In this document: positions 19,001-30,494 of the stretch, piece after piece
How the letters are laid out: each line of letters begins with the position of its first letter
Numbering within the stretch: the first letter of the stretch is position 1
Source: Lingula anatina
Lineage: Eukaryota; Brachiopoda; Lingulata; Lingulida; Lingulidae
NCBI RefSeq assembly: GCF_001039355.2
Contig: NW_019775203.1
Location: forward strand, 327,152 to 391,151
DNA: 64,000 nucleotides
Reading direction: 5' to 3'
Made by a program: the position numbers and the translations under genes
Notes under the pieces: model-generated
The model's input: the letters and a program-made list of their open reading frames with translations, nothing else
Databases searched by the model: none
What the model was told of the DNA's origin: nothing

Positions 19001-20874
19001 CATCCCCCCCCCCGCACTCGTCCTCTGCGTCAATATGAAGGCATGATATAGGTATCCTATAAAGAAATAAAACCAAAGACGTCAAATGCTCGATTGTTTT
19101 GAAAAATAGATGGTCACATACAATATCAATATCATTTCATTAATTATGTAAAAAGTAAAGTATTTCGATGTGATTATGCTAAGTAAGCAATCGAATTTCC
19201 ATTAACACTGAATCGTTATGCCAATGATCGACTTGAGGAATAACAATGTACTCCGTGTCGTACAATAGGGACGATCGATCGTTGTGGCATGATATAAAAG
19301 GAAAAAAAAATAAAAAAAATAGAATAAAAAAATTCTCTAGCAGAGATGCTCAAAGGTGTAATGGGCCTGGTAACGTACTGAACATGGAGTTAAAAATAAA
19401 AAAAAGTGTGCTTCGAGCTGGGTTGCCGCAGCTTTCCGTCCTTTAAGGGCAATCAGGATGAACTTTCGGGTAGTCACAAGGAAATGGATCTCCACAAAAG
19501 AAAAATGACCAAGGTTAAAGGGGCCACTCAATCTCAAATTCTAAATGAATAAAGTTACGTGGTCGGAAATGTATGGAACGGAATCCTTCGTGGTGTACTT
19601 AATTCTACTGGTGATCAACTTTGATTTCTTTGCTAAGTGGCAAGAGAACATGTGGCAAATTCCCACAGTTCCCACACATGAAGATCACGCGCCCATTAGT
19701 GACGCATTAGAACACAAAGTGAGGCTTCTTTTAAAAATTTTGGAGTTTGAAGTTATATATCAGGAACACTTATTTTTCACATTTTGAAGGAGACACTGAA
19801 AGTAGTATTTTTGTTCCTGCAAACAAGGAATGAAAAAGGAACTTTTGGCCAAAAAAAAAAAAAAAAATCACTTAAAACACAGCTTACCGCTTATGTAATC
19901 TACAATGAAATCGTTTTCGTCTTTGGTTGTTATGGCAACAGGATACGCGCCAAGATTAAAATTTCTGCAGTGCGTTCTTGCGTCGTTATCGTTCTTCTCG
20001 ACGGTGCTGAAATAATAGCAAGACGTGCGCCAATGTACCCATCCCTCCGGACAATCTAGAAATGGAAACATGAAGCATTATAACTACAGCTGCATTGGAA
20101 TCGTTGTGGTGTCACTGTGGTAGAACTACTTTTCTTTTTTAACTTTACGGACACCATCACCTTGATCAATATTAAATATTTTAAAGAAAAAAGATAAAGT
20201 ACGAACCTGCCTCGTGGTATTGTGAACAAGTATCCTGGTGGCCATGATAACTATCTTCTACCTACAAAGAGGAATATGAGATTTTCTTGTATCAATTCGT
20301 TGACTAACACGCCATATGCTACACGTCATTTGATTCAGGATTGAAGCAGATAATATCGTACAATAAAGTTCTAAGTTTTATGCCTTATCTGGGTTCATTA
20401 TATCTACTTAGATAAAAATGATAAAAAGATAAACAAATACATTTTCTTCAAATTATTTTCTCAAAATAATTTTCTTAAAGTGAGGGAGTCAAGAACTCTA
20501 TAATATATCTGGATGCAGAAGATCAAAACGCTTACCTCTTCAAAATAAGCATACCCTTGGCGATGACTTATGTAGGAGCCGTATACATCAGACCGGAGCC
20601 CCACCAGTTCACATCGACGAGTCTCGTTAGCCGACTCTTCTGTCTCGTAGTTGTAACCTTTACAATCTGCCTCTTGTGTGCAAGCCAGACTACAGAAAGA
20701 CTGCGCCTTCACATCGAAACTTTTCAGAACTTTGGTGTGAAAAGCCACATTCTCGCTGCATCCTCCAGGTCTCTTAAAATTCCACGCAGCGTCGGCTGTT
20801 AAGACGACGCAAACGACAAAAATCCAAAGACAATGTCCTTGGTGTGTCCCCATGACGGACAACATGTTAATCAT
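16041..20874 (-). CDS. Secreted PAN/Apple + C-type lectin protein with a Cys-rich tail
   Basis: I reconstruct seven minus-strand exons: 20536..20874, 20207..20261, 19888..20055, 18812..18919, 18063..18221, 16620..16836 and 16041..16323. All have GT/AG junctions in phase (442 aa). The N-terminus is a signal peptide (WIFVVCVVLTADAAW). Residues about 30-113 form a PAN/Apple domain with spaced Cys (FCSLACTQEADCKGYNYE). A short linker exon carries one Cys. The C-type lectin domain runs from DCPEGWVHWRTSCYYF to RFICEIDR. In place of EPN it has GPN, and in place of WND it has WHE, so classical calcium-dependent sugar binding may be lost. The last two exons encode about 165 residues with many Cys, a Ser/Gly/Ala-rich stretch and a CC end; I recognise no domain there. 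It is probably a secreted recognition protein (inference). Confidence 0.8.
18302..18552. mobile_element. Foldback/MITE-like element with 49-bp inverted arms
   Basis: The arm 18302-18350 begins CCCCTGCGAAAATTTGTCTC. The reverse complement of 18504-18552 matches it at about 46 of 49 positions. The 153-bp centre has no open frame. The structure fits a non-autonomous DNA transposon. I could not define a target-site duplication. It sits in an intron of the PAN-lectin gene. Confidence 0.75.
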
Positions 20875-21722
20875 TCATTAAAACAGCTAGCTAATGACAC
20901 CGGATTTTGTCTTCAGTCCTCCGAAAATATCAATCTAGAAATGCTACTTTTCCCTTTCGTTGGTTCTATAGATCTCAGATAATTATAGATCTGGTTTTCC
21001 TCATGTATTGTTTGTTCTATTGATTGACGCTCTGTAATCAATTACATGCTTGTATTAGTCGGATCTGGAGGTTGGGACAATGTCCTCGTCTTTTTAGAAA
21101 TACGAAATTATTTATCCAGCCTTCATCTACCTATTAAGGAAATAAGCAAACACCGGTGCCATCCAACCGTAAGAAAAACTTTTTTGCTGCCCTTTGATAT
21201 CCATTTACCAGGACGGTAAGAGTATTTTACAGATGCCATATAAATAAAAGAGAAGTCAATATTTCAATTCTTTATTTCCTGATATCCTAATCAGTATCAA
21301 GCTCAATTTCATTCCGTGCACCTTATAATGTGTACGAACGCATTAGCATCGCTACAGGTCAAAACCTTTTAGGTATGGATATTGCTGTCCTAGAACTTGT
21401 AATTGTGAAATTAATTGGCAAATATGAAACCTAGTATTCAACTTACAGTTGACAGTGTCTAAATAGTACAATAGATATTCCGTAAAGTACTTCATTACTT
21501 TATTCATAACGGTAATAAGTTAGAAGCTATAATACAGAGTGAGATTTTTAGAGTATCGAGGTTTTCTAATCGGAAAACGTACAAACGTTCATCCTATCGC
21601 TGCGTGTCATCCCTGAAGGGGCATAGAAAGCCGCACATTGCAGCAGAGAAGAAATGTCTTTTCATTTTGAGTGGACGCCTTGTTCATGCACACCCCGGTT
21701 TTCCAAAACAAAATACATATCT

Positions 21723-21727
<5 letters not shown>
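20875..21727. other. Gene-free stretch upstream of the PAN-lectin gene
   Basis: No coding exon seen. It should hold the promoter of the PAN-lectin gene and the 3' flank of the fibrinogen-related gene. No clear TATA element could be assigned. Confidence 0.4.

Positions 21728-21779
<52 letters not shown>
21728..21779. repeat. (GA)n microsatellite
   Basis: A near-perfect GA dinucleotide run of about 52 bases, ending in GAAGGGGG. It lies just beyond the partial fibrinogen-domain copy. Confidence 0.95.
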
Positions 21780-21782
<3 letters not shown>

Positions 21783-21830
21783 GGGTGTTTTTCTTTGCAA
21801 AATTCCACTAACTGACAGCGATGGTGGGTG

Positions 21831-21906
21831 TCAACCCAGTGTCGATCAAAATCTTGAGAACCGTCGAGTCCGCGTTGTATAACTGTCTTACCTTCAACAA
21901 AATTGT
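21831..21906 (-). pseudogene. Partial copy of a fibrinogen-domain exon
   Basis: This 76-bp block aligns without gaps to 22503-22578, with 70 of 76 bases identical by eye. That block is the start of the last exon of the fibrinogen-related gene plus about 15 bases of its intron end. In the minus frame it reads TVIQRGLDGSQDFDRHWV, then diverges. The rest of the domain is absent, so it is a broken duplicate. Confidence 0.85.
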
Positions 21907-22012
21907 ATCCTGGGTCTACCAGTCCTTCAATCGACTGTGAAATAGTTTATGATCTCGCTTATGATCTATCTGTCAAATACTTTTTCAACATGCAGTATTA
22001 ATAATATTATGT

Positions 22013-22711
22013 TCAGTCACTGGGCCTTACTTTCATTTCGACCTTTTTTAAAGAATAAAGCTCGGATCCTCTCAAAGCATACCAAACAATTCCTTCGGCG
22101 TTTCTATTTAACCTTTGCGACTGTTCTTCTGACATGTACCACCCCATTTTGTATGCGCCATTCAAATTGCTTGCGTAACAATTCTTAAACCACCAACCCC
22201 CTTTATTAACCTCGGCGCAATTTCCTTCATACTTATCATTATCCATATCTTTAGTACTGAATTCCATCTGGTCATGGTAACTAAGGGAATCGCCTGCATC
22301 ACCATGGTAACCAAGCACGTGCAGAGGATAGTTTTCCCGCTCGTCTCCCACTGAGAACCACTTGTATTCTGCAAACTTTTTCCCGCCTTCCCAATCCCAC
22401 AACTCGATCCGAAGTTTGTACTTCCGTTGATTTGTAAGATAGTGGATTTTCTTATTACCCATCCAAAATTCGGCGTACGGATTACCGAAGCCGAATTTGT
22501 ACTCAACCCAATGTCGATCAAAATCTTGAGAACCGTCGAGTCTGCGTTGTATTACTGTCCAACCTGCAACAAAATTGTGGAGAATAAAAATATCTCTCAT
22601 GAAGAACAGCACAGATATACATTTTTTCCATAATTAATGTTTCTAGAGTTCTGTTGCCTCTGGGCAACGGCTATTTTTGGCGTACTATCTACATACCTTG
22701 GCCCCAAAAAA

Positions 22712-22754
<43 letters not shown>

Positions 22755-24134
22755 AATAATAATAATAAAATAAAATAAAAAACAAACAAACAAAATAAGA
22801 TCTTCATAAGCAAGTGGATATTTAGTCTGTTCTAGCTTACCTTCGTTTTCTATCATCTCACAATACACGTCATCTGCATAGTTTTCTCCAAATGGCTGGA
22901 ACTTATACAATCCGCTCACTCTAAAACCTTGATCATACACGGCCTGGCAGTCTGGAATTGTACACAGACATCAAAAACAGAATTCAGAACAGTGACAGTG
23001 TCATACTATTCAGGGCTTTACCCCACAGTAATGAGACCAAGCGAGTTTTACATCAATTTTAATAATTCCTCATAATTAAAATTAAATTGTATTTGTGAGT
23101 AAACTTACAAATGTTGATAAATTTGTACCTGTTGGAACAATGCTATTCAAACCTCCCGCCGGACCACTTCCAAGATTATAATTATTAAGAAAAGTTAGCG
23201 CACTCCTAGAGAAAGATGCATTCCCCCCCTTCAATGACTCAACTACAAATTTCCTGAAATTAAAGTAGTCCATTTTCAATTTTTTAAATTCTTCCATTAT
23301 TGGAGGACCACTTGGATTGGCAACAAAAAATCGCAGCTGGGTCTTCATAGTTTCTATCATCATATTTGACTGCTCTTCTCGAAGCTTTGTCAGACTAAGG
23401 CGCATAGTTTCAATGTGCTTCTTCCCTTCCTTAGTTTCCGTTTTTATATCAGATATTTCCGTTTTCAGAGAGTCGATATTTTTTTGAACTTGTGAAAAGA
23501 AGTCTCTTAGTTTGTTAACGTTTGCCTGTAAATCATTTTGTCCCAGTTTCAGTTGAATGTTTTCCCCTTGGATATTGCGCATTTCTCTTTTAACAAGAAT
23601 CCATTCAGCTTTAAGGTCGCCTACGTTGTTTCTCAGCTGAGAAGTAAAATCATGAATGGCTGCCAGCTGTTTCTTGCTGTCTTGTGTTTTCAAATCTAGT
23701 GAGTCTTGTTCCAAAAGTATTTTCTGGTTTTGATCGCCAATTCCTTCCACGGTTGAACTCAAACGAAAGATAGACCCCTCGATATTTCTTAAGGACGAAC
23801 TTGCTGATTGTAGGTCTGTCTCAAACTTGGCCAATTTCACGTCCAGATAATTAATCCCTCGCTCAACGTTTACTGAAGCATTTTTTTCATTAAGCAATTC
23901 TTGAAACATTTGTACTTTTAGTGACAAAACGTCTTGATTTAATCTTGCCGAAACTCCTTCGATCTTATAATCCAGATCGCTCAGTTTTTTCCAAACATCA
24001 TCATTTGGTTGCCATACCTGCACATTATATGTGCACTGCCCGGTTTTAGACTGCAATCTTGCCGAATAAGAAATTGAATGTTGATCTGCGAAGACAACGA
24101 ACAATATTACTAAAAGCGACGTGTTGAGACCCAT
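22013..24134 (-). CDS. Secreted coiled-coil fibrinogen-related protein (FReP)
   Basis: Three minus-strand exons (23129..24134, 22841..22951, 22013..22563) join in phase to give 555 aa. The N-terminus is a signal peptide (MGLNTSLLVILFVVFADQ). Residues about 40-290 have dense heptads of Leu, Ile, Lys and Glu, an extended coiled coil that should oligomerise. The C-terminal fibrinogen domain spans from DCQAVYDQGFRVSGLY to the stop, about 220 residues. It has WTVIQRRLDGSQDF, the calcium-site region FSTKDMDND, the NCAEVNKGGWWF core and the SNLNG motif. The order signal, coil, fibrinogen domain resembles angiopoietin-like and ficolin-like proteins; the IgSF part of molluscan FREPs is absent. Such proteins bind acetylated sugars or microbial surfaces in many invertebrates. 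The start is the ATG with G at +4. Confidence 0.9.
22708..22755. repeat. (AAAT)n microsatellite
   Basis: Tandem AAAT units followed by AATAAT and AAAC variants, inside an intron of the fibrinogen-related gene. Confidence 0.9.
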
Positions 24135-26100
24135 GATGAAATTTTGGTACTGATCAGCATGCGCGCCGTAAGACCTGTCTGAAGTAAGCCCTGCTTTGAT
24201 TACGAAATACAGGATAAGGCCAAGGAATAATTCTATTTTGTTAGACGGACATTCTATTCTACGGAGGCCAGTTTCACGAAGCGATTTAAAGTTTTGAACT
24301 TAGCTCGGATCGTTTCTGCTGTGTTTAAACCGTGTTGGAGAAGACACCCTAGCTGCGACCATTGCAGTGGTAAGCGAAGGCCAAAATTCGCTCTTCATGC
24401 GGTCGCAAGGGTGGTTTTAGTTCCGACACCATATTTAATTAGGTCGGTTGCGCGATATTTTAGAATAGCAATCTACGAGTATATCGCAAAGAATTGGAAA
24501 AATAAAAATGTAATTGACTTCCCAAAATAGCCTACTGGCAACAGTGAGTAAAACTGGTGACAAGACAATAAGAATTAAGTAGAATTTAACGTGAAGAGTT
24601 TGGTTTAAGACTAGAAATTCGAGCTAAGGGGGAATTTGGATTCTCTGCGCCTCCAACACATTTCTAATCATTTGACTCACCCGCACATCCTTTCCCATTC
24701 ATAACCCGTAACCCAAATGTTTTTATAACCACATCCTTACCAGTAGATTAGGAATGAACAGGATTTTGCCCACTGACCTGCCAAACGGGAATCTTATACA
24801 TTCGTTCGTTCCTTTGGTAAAGCGTTCAATCAATTAGCCAATACAGCGGCGTTGAAGGAAGTATCGGCAAGGGAAAAGTACCAAAATTATCGCGCCTCAA
24901 AAGGTTGTTGCTTACACCTTTGGATGGTCCGAAACATCTGAACTCCAGGTTGATATATAGACCGTTACAATATAATTTGGGATTTTCTACATTCTCATTA
25001 GTACACAACTCCTCCGCCACCTCGACTTAGAATAGGTAACTGCTGTTATTAAGTGTACAAGTTTTCAGTGTCCACTTCGAAACACAGGTCCATTTTCTTT
25101 TCAATAAAGCTAACAATGAATGTTTGATTTATTTTATTTGAAACATGAGCGATGTTCACTCTGTGAATAATATTGATGTTCTAAAAACGCAACAGTGAAA
25201 TCAAGTAACAAATAAATTTTTAGTCATCAAACATGTAACAAGTTTACAAATACAATACCATGTTTGGCATAAAAGGCCCCCCATTGGGCTTCTTTGTAGA
25301 ACGTGCACAACTTAAACATACTTTTAGTAGACCACCACCAGTAAGTAGAAAATAGTGCTTATACACAAAAAAAAATCCTTATATATTATATAAACAAAAA
25401 ATGCCCCCCAAAAATCCTTTTTTATCTTTTTATATAAATGTAAAATTCTAGCACAACATAACAAATTTGACCTACACAATAACAAAAATCCAGAAATTTC
25501 AAGTGTTAACTCATTTCTTCGTCATCACCATTTTATTTTTTACCCCACCTATTTACCTTACTTCCCACGCTGATAACAAGTTATCAAAAAAAGGGTTTCT
25601 GAAAAGACAGAGTCAAAGGCATCTATGCCAATTCACTGTTAACTTCTGCCATGTGTTGTAATTGATTTTCATTGCTTTTACTTCGACTTCTTTAACTTTT
25701 GCAACTAATAAATGAATAAATCCCAAAACAGTTGACACCTTCAGTCTACGTTCATCAAGCTGCGTTTGTCTCAAATGACTGACCAACTAATGGCACCTCG
25801 GTGAGAGCATCATCTGTCCTACCAATTTCATCTAAAGATAAAAATGACTACTTTTTAATGCTGATGTCATGTAAACAAACATCTTGAAGAAAAAAAGGTT
25901 CCTGACATGTTTAATTATCCATATGTGTAAAATTACGTGAAACTGATTGAAAAACAAAAAGAAGACCTGAAGAGATAAGGAATTTGGCCACAAGCCATAA
26001 TTGGTTTCAGAGTTTGTAAGGTATGGGGTATATCATAGACTAAAAAAAAAAAAAGGGAAGTGATGGTTATTCTACCCCTCTATTTATGTAAGATAAATGT
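24135..26100. other. Gene-free intergenic stretch
   Basis: No supported exon. The region should hold the promoter of the fibrinogen-related gene and the 3' untranslated region of the SKI-like gene. The part around 24.2-24.5 kb is richer in GC, but I could not link it to a known element. Confidence 0.4.
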
Positions 26101-29100
26101 TTAGCCCCAAACTATTATTTGTATTTCTTTACCATCTGAATCTAAGGTGACATCATCTGCCTTCTTCCAGCCACACATGGAGTTAATTACCTTCTTACTC
26201 AGTGCCACATCACGATGGAAACGCACTGAAAAAATATAAATATAAACAATGACAAGAATGGTGGGTAGTAAACAAATTTTCAAATCTGTGATGAGTGAAG
26301 AGAAAATTAACAGCACTGTGGGTGCCAAGGCATGCTACCTGAAAGGACAAAATAATTGCTAAAATTTCTAAAATGCAGATGAAATTCATAAAAATTCAGT
26401 GCAAAACAAACGAAACTCATTTGAAGCCATTATCATTGAACCATAATGAGTTGTTTTAATATACCTATGGTAACTTCATAACAAAAGTGACATTCAAAAA
26501 TGGATGACAGATAACTTACTTCTCAAATTCTGCATTTGTGCCAAAAGCACATTGTTGGCTTGTGTTTTAAGGTTCAACATATTTCTCAAATATTCATTTT
26601 CCTCTGAAAAGATCACAATAAAATGACAATGTCATGCTAGTGGCTTTTTCATATAAATCACAAATTTATCTACAATATTTATTAACACTCAGCCCCAAAT
26701 GTACTAAAGCAATAGATAACTAAAAAAAGACTATTTCTTTCACTATGAAATATCACTGTAATTATATCAATGTTTAAAATCATATTTAAAAAAACTACTT
26801 AGTAAAAACACACACTTACCCATGAGATGGTGAATGAAATATCTATGTGAGCCTAACTGTCTTCTCATTCTGTTCAAATCAGTGTCAGAAGTTACAGAGT
26901 CATCTGCAGGCTGACAAGTGACAACTCCGACCGGTACGTCAATTTTGGGCTGAAACTGGGCAAATGTGGTTGCAGCTGCTTTTGGAACTTCTGCTGCTGT
27001 TGTTGTTTTTCCAGGACAATTGTTATTGTGGTCTGACGCTGATGTTACATTGAGTCTTGCCAGACCACCAAACAAAGGAGACTGTCTTGAGTAATGGGAG
27101 TTGGGCTGATTTTGCTTTTTCGTGTCAATATTCACTGCACGGGCACTCGGAGACTCGGGTACAGAAGAAAACTGGTGAGGCAAAGATGAACTCTTGAACC
27201 CAAAGACTCTTGAGTTAGGATGAAGTGGTGATCCTTGATATCCACTTCTACGTAAGAATCCAGAAGGACGAACTGTTTCTTGACCTATTCCCCCACCATT
27301 CGCCACCAACTGTTTTTTCAACAAGGAATTCCTTTCCATATCTACTGGCACTGGACACAGCAATTGTCCTTCATGACCTGTAACACCTGGTCTCATCATG
27401 CGGTCAGTGCTCACTGACTGGACAGAGGATGGGCATTCTGGTTCTGGTACTGGTGGCTGAGATGACATGTGATTTTTGTTATGGTCTTGCTCAGGGACTT
27501 GGCCAGTACAACCCTGGGCACTGCCCACTGCTGTTCTTGGTGACACCTTTGGTCTAGATATAACATCTGACTGGTAAGAGCTAACAGGCTGGGTCCTGGA
27601 AATAGTATTTATTGTAAAATATTTCAATTATTTTTTAAATGATGCAATATAAATCATGAAATCTATCTGATCAAATACCATTACATATTGTACATACTGT
27701 GTATGCTCATTAATAGGGTATCTCAATGCAATTAGGCCTACCTGTTATATATTTGACATGTGTTAAGAGAGTCGTAATGAAATCGGTGAGCTTGCACACC
27801 TAGATATGTTTTATACTTACCTGACCCTATTCAGGACAGTCTCCCACAACTGCAGCATCCTGGGGGTGACATCCTTGGAATCCAGCAGTATTCTTCCTCT
27901 AGTCTCCACATCATGGCCACATGTACGGTCCCCCTCATGGCTGTGGTGTGAAAAACCATACCACGAGAAGAATTTCTCGCAAATCACACAGCGTATACAT
28001 AAGGACAGGGCATGCTTGCACAGGTAGGCATGGAGCACACCTCTTTCTACTGTGCTGCTGCAAGGAGACACACACTCCACAGGCAAGTAGGACGTCACAG
28101 GCAAAGTGGCAGGAAGGGACATCTCACCTTTCCTTTCAGAATTTGTTGGACCTAAAGCTTAAAATCACAGAGGATATTAACATTAATGATAAGGTAAACA
28201 AAAAATGTAGTTTTTTAAATATCCGTCATGCTCCCCTTATAAGAAAAAAAGATGGTAACCATTGGAATGCGGACTAAATAGCAAAATATGCAGATAATGC
28301 AACATAAAAAAGGTATGAAAATACTTTCTTGACCACTTCTAGAGCTTGTAAATTATTTGCGCTAATGGTGTACCTTCCTGAAGCGTTTTTCTCTCATCCA
28401 CAGGCCTGACTACAGTGACAACTGGAGCCAATGGTTTCACTTTAGCCTCCCTAGAGCCTGGCACTGCCTTTGCCTTGACCCCTTTAGGAGAGGACATATC
28501 TTTCCTCTTTGTTATCCTGGGAGAGGATATTCCTTTCACCTTCTCCTTTTTAGGTGAAAACAATGCTTTCATCTTGGCCACTTTTGCAGATATCTCTGGT
28601 TTGATCTGTGTTTCCTTCAGAGAAGCCATGACTTTCACCTTGGCATCCACTGCATCCGTTGTGTTGAGGCTCTGTTGTTTATACACAGTTTTACATTCTG
28701 GTTGTGTGGACAGCTTGTTGACTGTGTCTTCCAACTTTTTCAAAGATGCTGAAGCTGCAGATGGGTCAAGACTGGCCTGAGTGTCTGGACCTCTGTGGTG
28801 TGGGTATGCATTGGCCTTAGAGTCAAATGAACCGGCATCAGATCTTGAAATGAAAATGTTATGTTTTATTAAACACATATTTCATTATTTGCAGAAAATC
28901 ACTTCAAACAAAAACAAACTAGTAAAATTATACATCCAACTTGATTAATTTCAATAAGATGTATAGAACAGAGATGTCATGTCAAAAAAGATCTGACTTG
29001 TTTATGACAAACTAATTATAATTAAAGTCATAATAATAACTAAGAAAAAAAGAGGGATTAATATACCCAATTGTTTTTTTAAGTCAAATCCAACCACACT

Positions 29101-30494
29101 AACCTGTCTGTCTGTGTTTCATACAGAACTCCATCTAAATATGAAGAGGCACCAAATGTAATATTATATCCAGGACTAGGATTGGGTAAAGGACTTAAGA
29201 ATGTCACTGGACGGACCTCACACTGGGGTGGCTTGGTCTCCTTTTCATCTTTCTCAGAATTTCTTGCCTCAGTATCAGCAAATGGACAGGCACCAGTATT
29301 TACTGTTTCCAAAAATCCAGAATCTTCTCCATTTCTGTCCTCTTCCATTTCATCATCAAAACAGTTGGATTTCTCATCAGCTATGTACAATTTAGGGCTG
29401 TCTTCCTGGTTTTCCTCATTTTCTCCTGAGATCAAACATGATGTTGAAGTCTCATCCACCTCTTTCTTAACTTTGGGAAGGATTTTTCTAAACTGAGGAA
29501 GAGCATTCTGCCTTTTCTTTTGTGATAAGCTCTGTTTATTTTTTCTCTCTCCAGCTGTTCTACCATTTTTCTTCTTCATTTCCTTTTTGTCTAAAATGAC
29601 AAATTTCAATGGAGGATGGTCAGTGTCCTGATTTTGAAAGGATGACTCGACAGACTCCATACTTTCCCCACTCTCTGTGTCTGGTGTTGGTGGAGTGCCA
29701 CTCATTGAGAGCCCCTTTCTCATCCACTCATATACCTTCTGAGCATCATTCTCACTGACCAGACAACTGTAGTTGCTGTAATTCAAACTCAGATCTTTAC
29801 ACAACTGGGCAATGGCTGCTTTTTCTTCTGGCAAACACTGAACAGATTTAAACATGCTGTTACAGGCAACACCAAAGTGGGCTGATGTTACATTACGAAA
29901 CTTGCTCAAAGCTTGGCGCAGATGATTACGAACAAAGTATTTTTCTTCTTCCCTTAGAACATAAGGTAACTTAAATCCATGAAAGTCAGCCACCCCACTA
30001 TCTTTGGTAGGCTCTACTTTGCTTAGCCTGCTCCTGCATGATGAGTTGGATCTTCTTCTGGTTTTAACTTGTACCTCTTTCTTTTCATACAAGTGAACAG
30101 GAGACTGGGGAAAATCTACATAATCATGATCTGACACAGTCTTGAATGTTGCCCTGTCTGACGCATCAAGAAACTTAATTGGCACTGTGGCTTTTCTTTT
30201 TTGGTTAGAACTGCGGTAGCTATGATCACCTATAGTACTATTATGTAAAGATTCTTTATGTGCTGAATCTTTAAAAATTTGATCAGCATCTCCCCTGAAG
30301 AAAAATTCATTGGAAGCAGGAATATCAAAAGATGGGGTTTTCATATTTAGATCTCTTTGATCTTCCTCATAGGTATGTTCACAGGGAACCTTGCTGCAAA
30401 TGTTTGGCCAGAAAGGAAGAGACTGCAAATTTTGTCTTAGTGATTGTCTTTTACGTCGTAATTCTGCAAGCACTGCTTTCAGCCTTTCATCCAT
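26101..30494 (-). CDS. Large SKI/SNO-like protein (Dachshund-homology-like and SMAD4-binding-like regions)
   Basis: Six minus-strand exons join in phase to 1058 aa: 29104..30494, 28374..28843, 27821..28151, 26820..27595, 26520..26603 and 26101..26225. The N-terminus is basic and helical (MDERLKAVLAELRRKRQSL). Residues about 172-270 have FKLPYVLREEEKYF and YSCLVSENDAQKVYEWM, loosely like the Dachshund-homology fold of SKI (CGLITKTDAERL). Residues about 635-730 carry CIRCVICEKFFSWYGFSHHS and then DRTCGHD. This follows the Cys-x2-Cys ... HSH ... TC spacing of the SKI SMAD4-binding zinc domain. Between them lie an acidic region and an 11-residue basic repeat. Near the C-terminus a short coiled coil (EENEYLRNMLNLKTQANNVL) precedes a 40-residue end with WKKADDVTLDSDG. 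A nuclear transcription cofactor is likely. The family call is tentative, and I know no direct orthologue. Confidence 0.65.
28408..28638 (-). repeat. Degenerate 11-residue tandem repeat (33-nt period)
   Basis: Within exon 2 of the SKI-like gene, seven consecutive units line up: VKVMASLKETQ, IKPEISAKVAK, MKALFSPKKEK, then VKGISSPRITK, RKDMSSPKGVK, AKAVPGSREAK and VKPLAPVVTVV. Most units have Lys at position 2 or 11 and Ser-Pro or a similar pair near positions 6-7. The repeat is basic and may serve DNA binding or proline-directed phosphorylation (inference). Confidence 0.7.

Noticed and set aside
24240-24530. GC-richer patch with TTTCACGAAGCGA, considered as a transposon end
   Set aside because: No matching inverted end or target duplication was found in the window.
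28415-28780. 121-residue plus-strand open frame
   Set aside because: It is the antisense shadow of exon 2 of the SKI-like gene.
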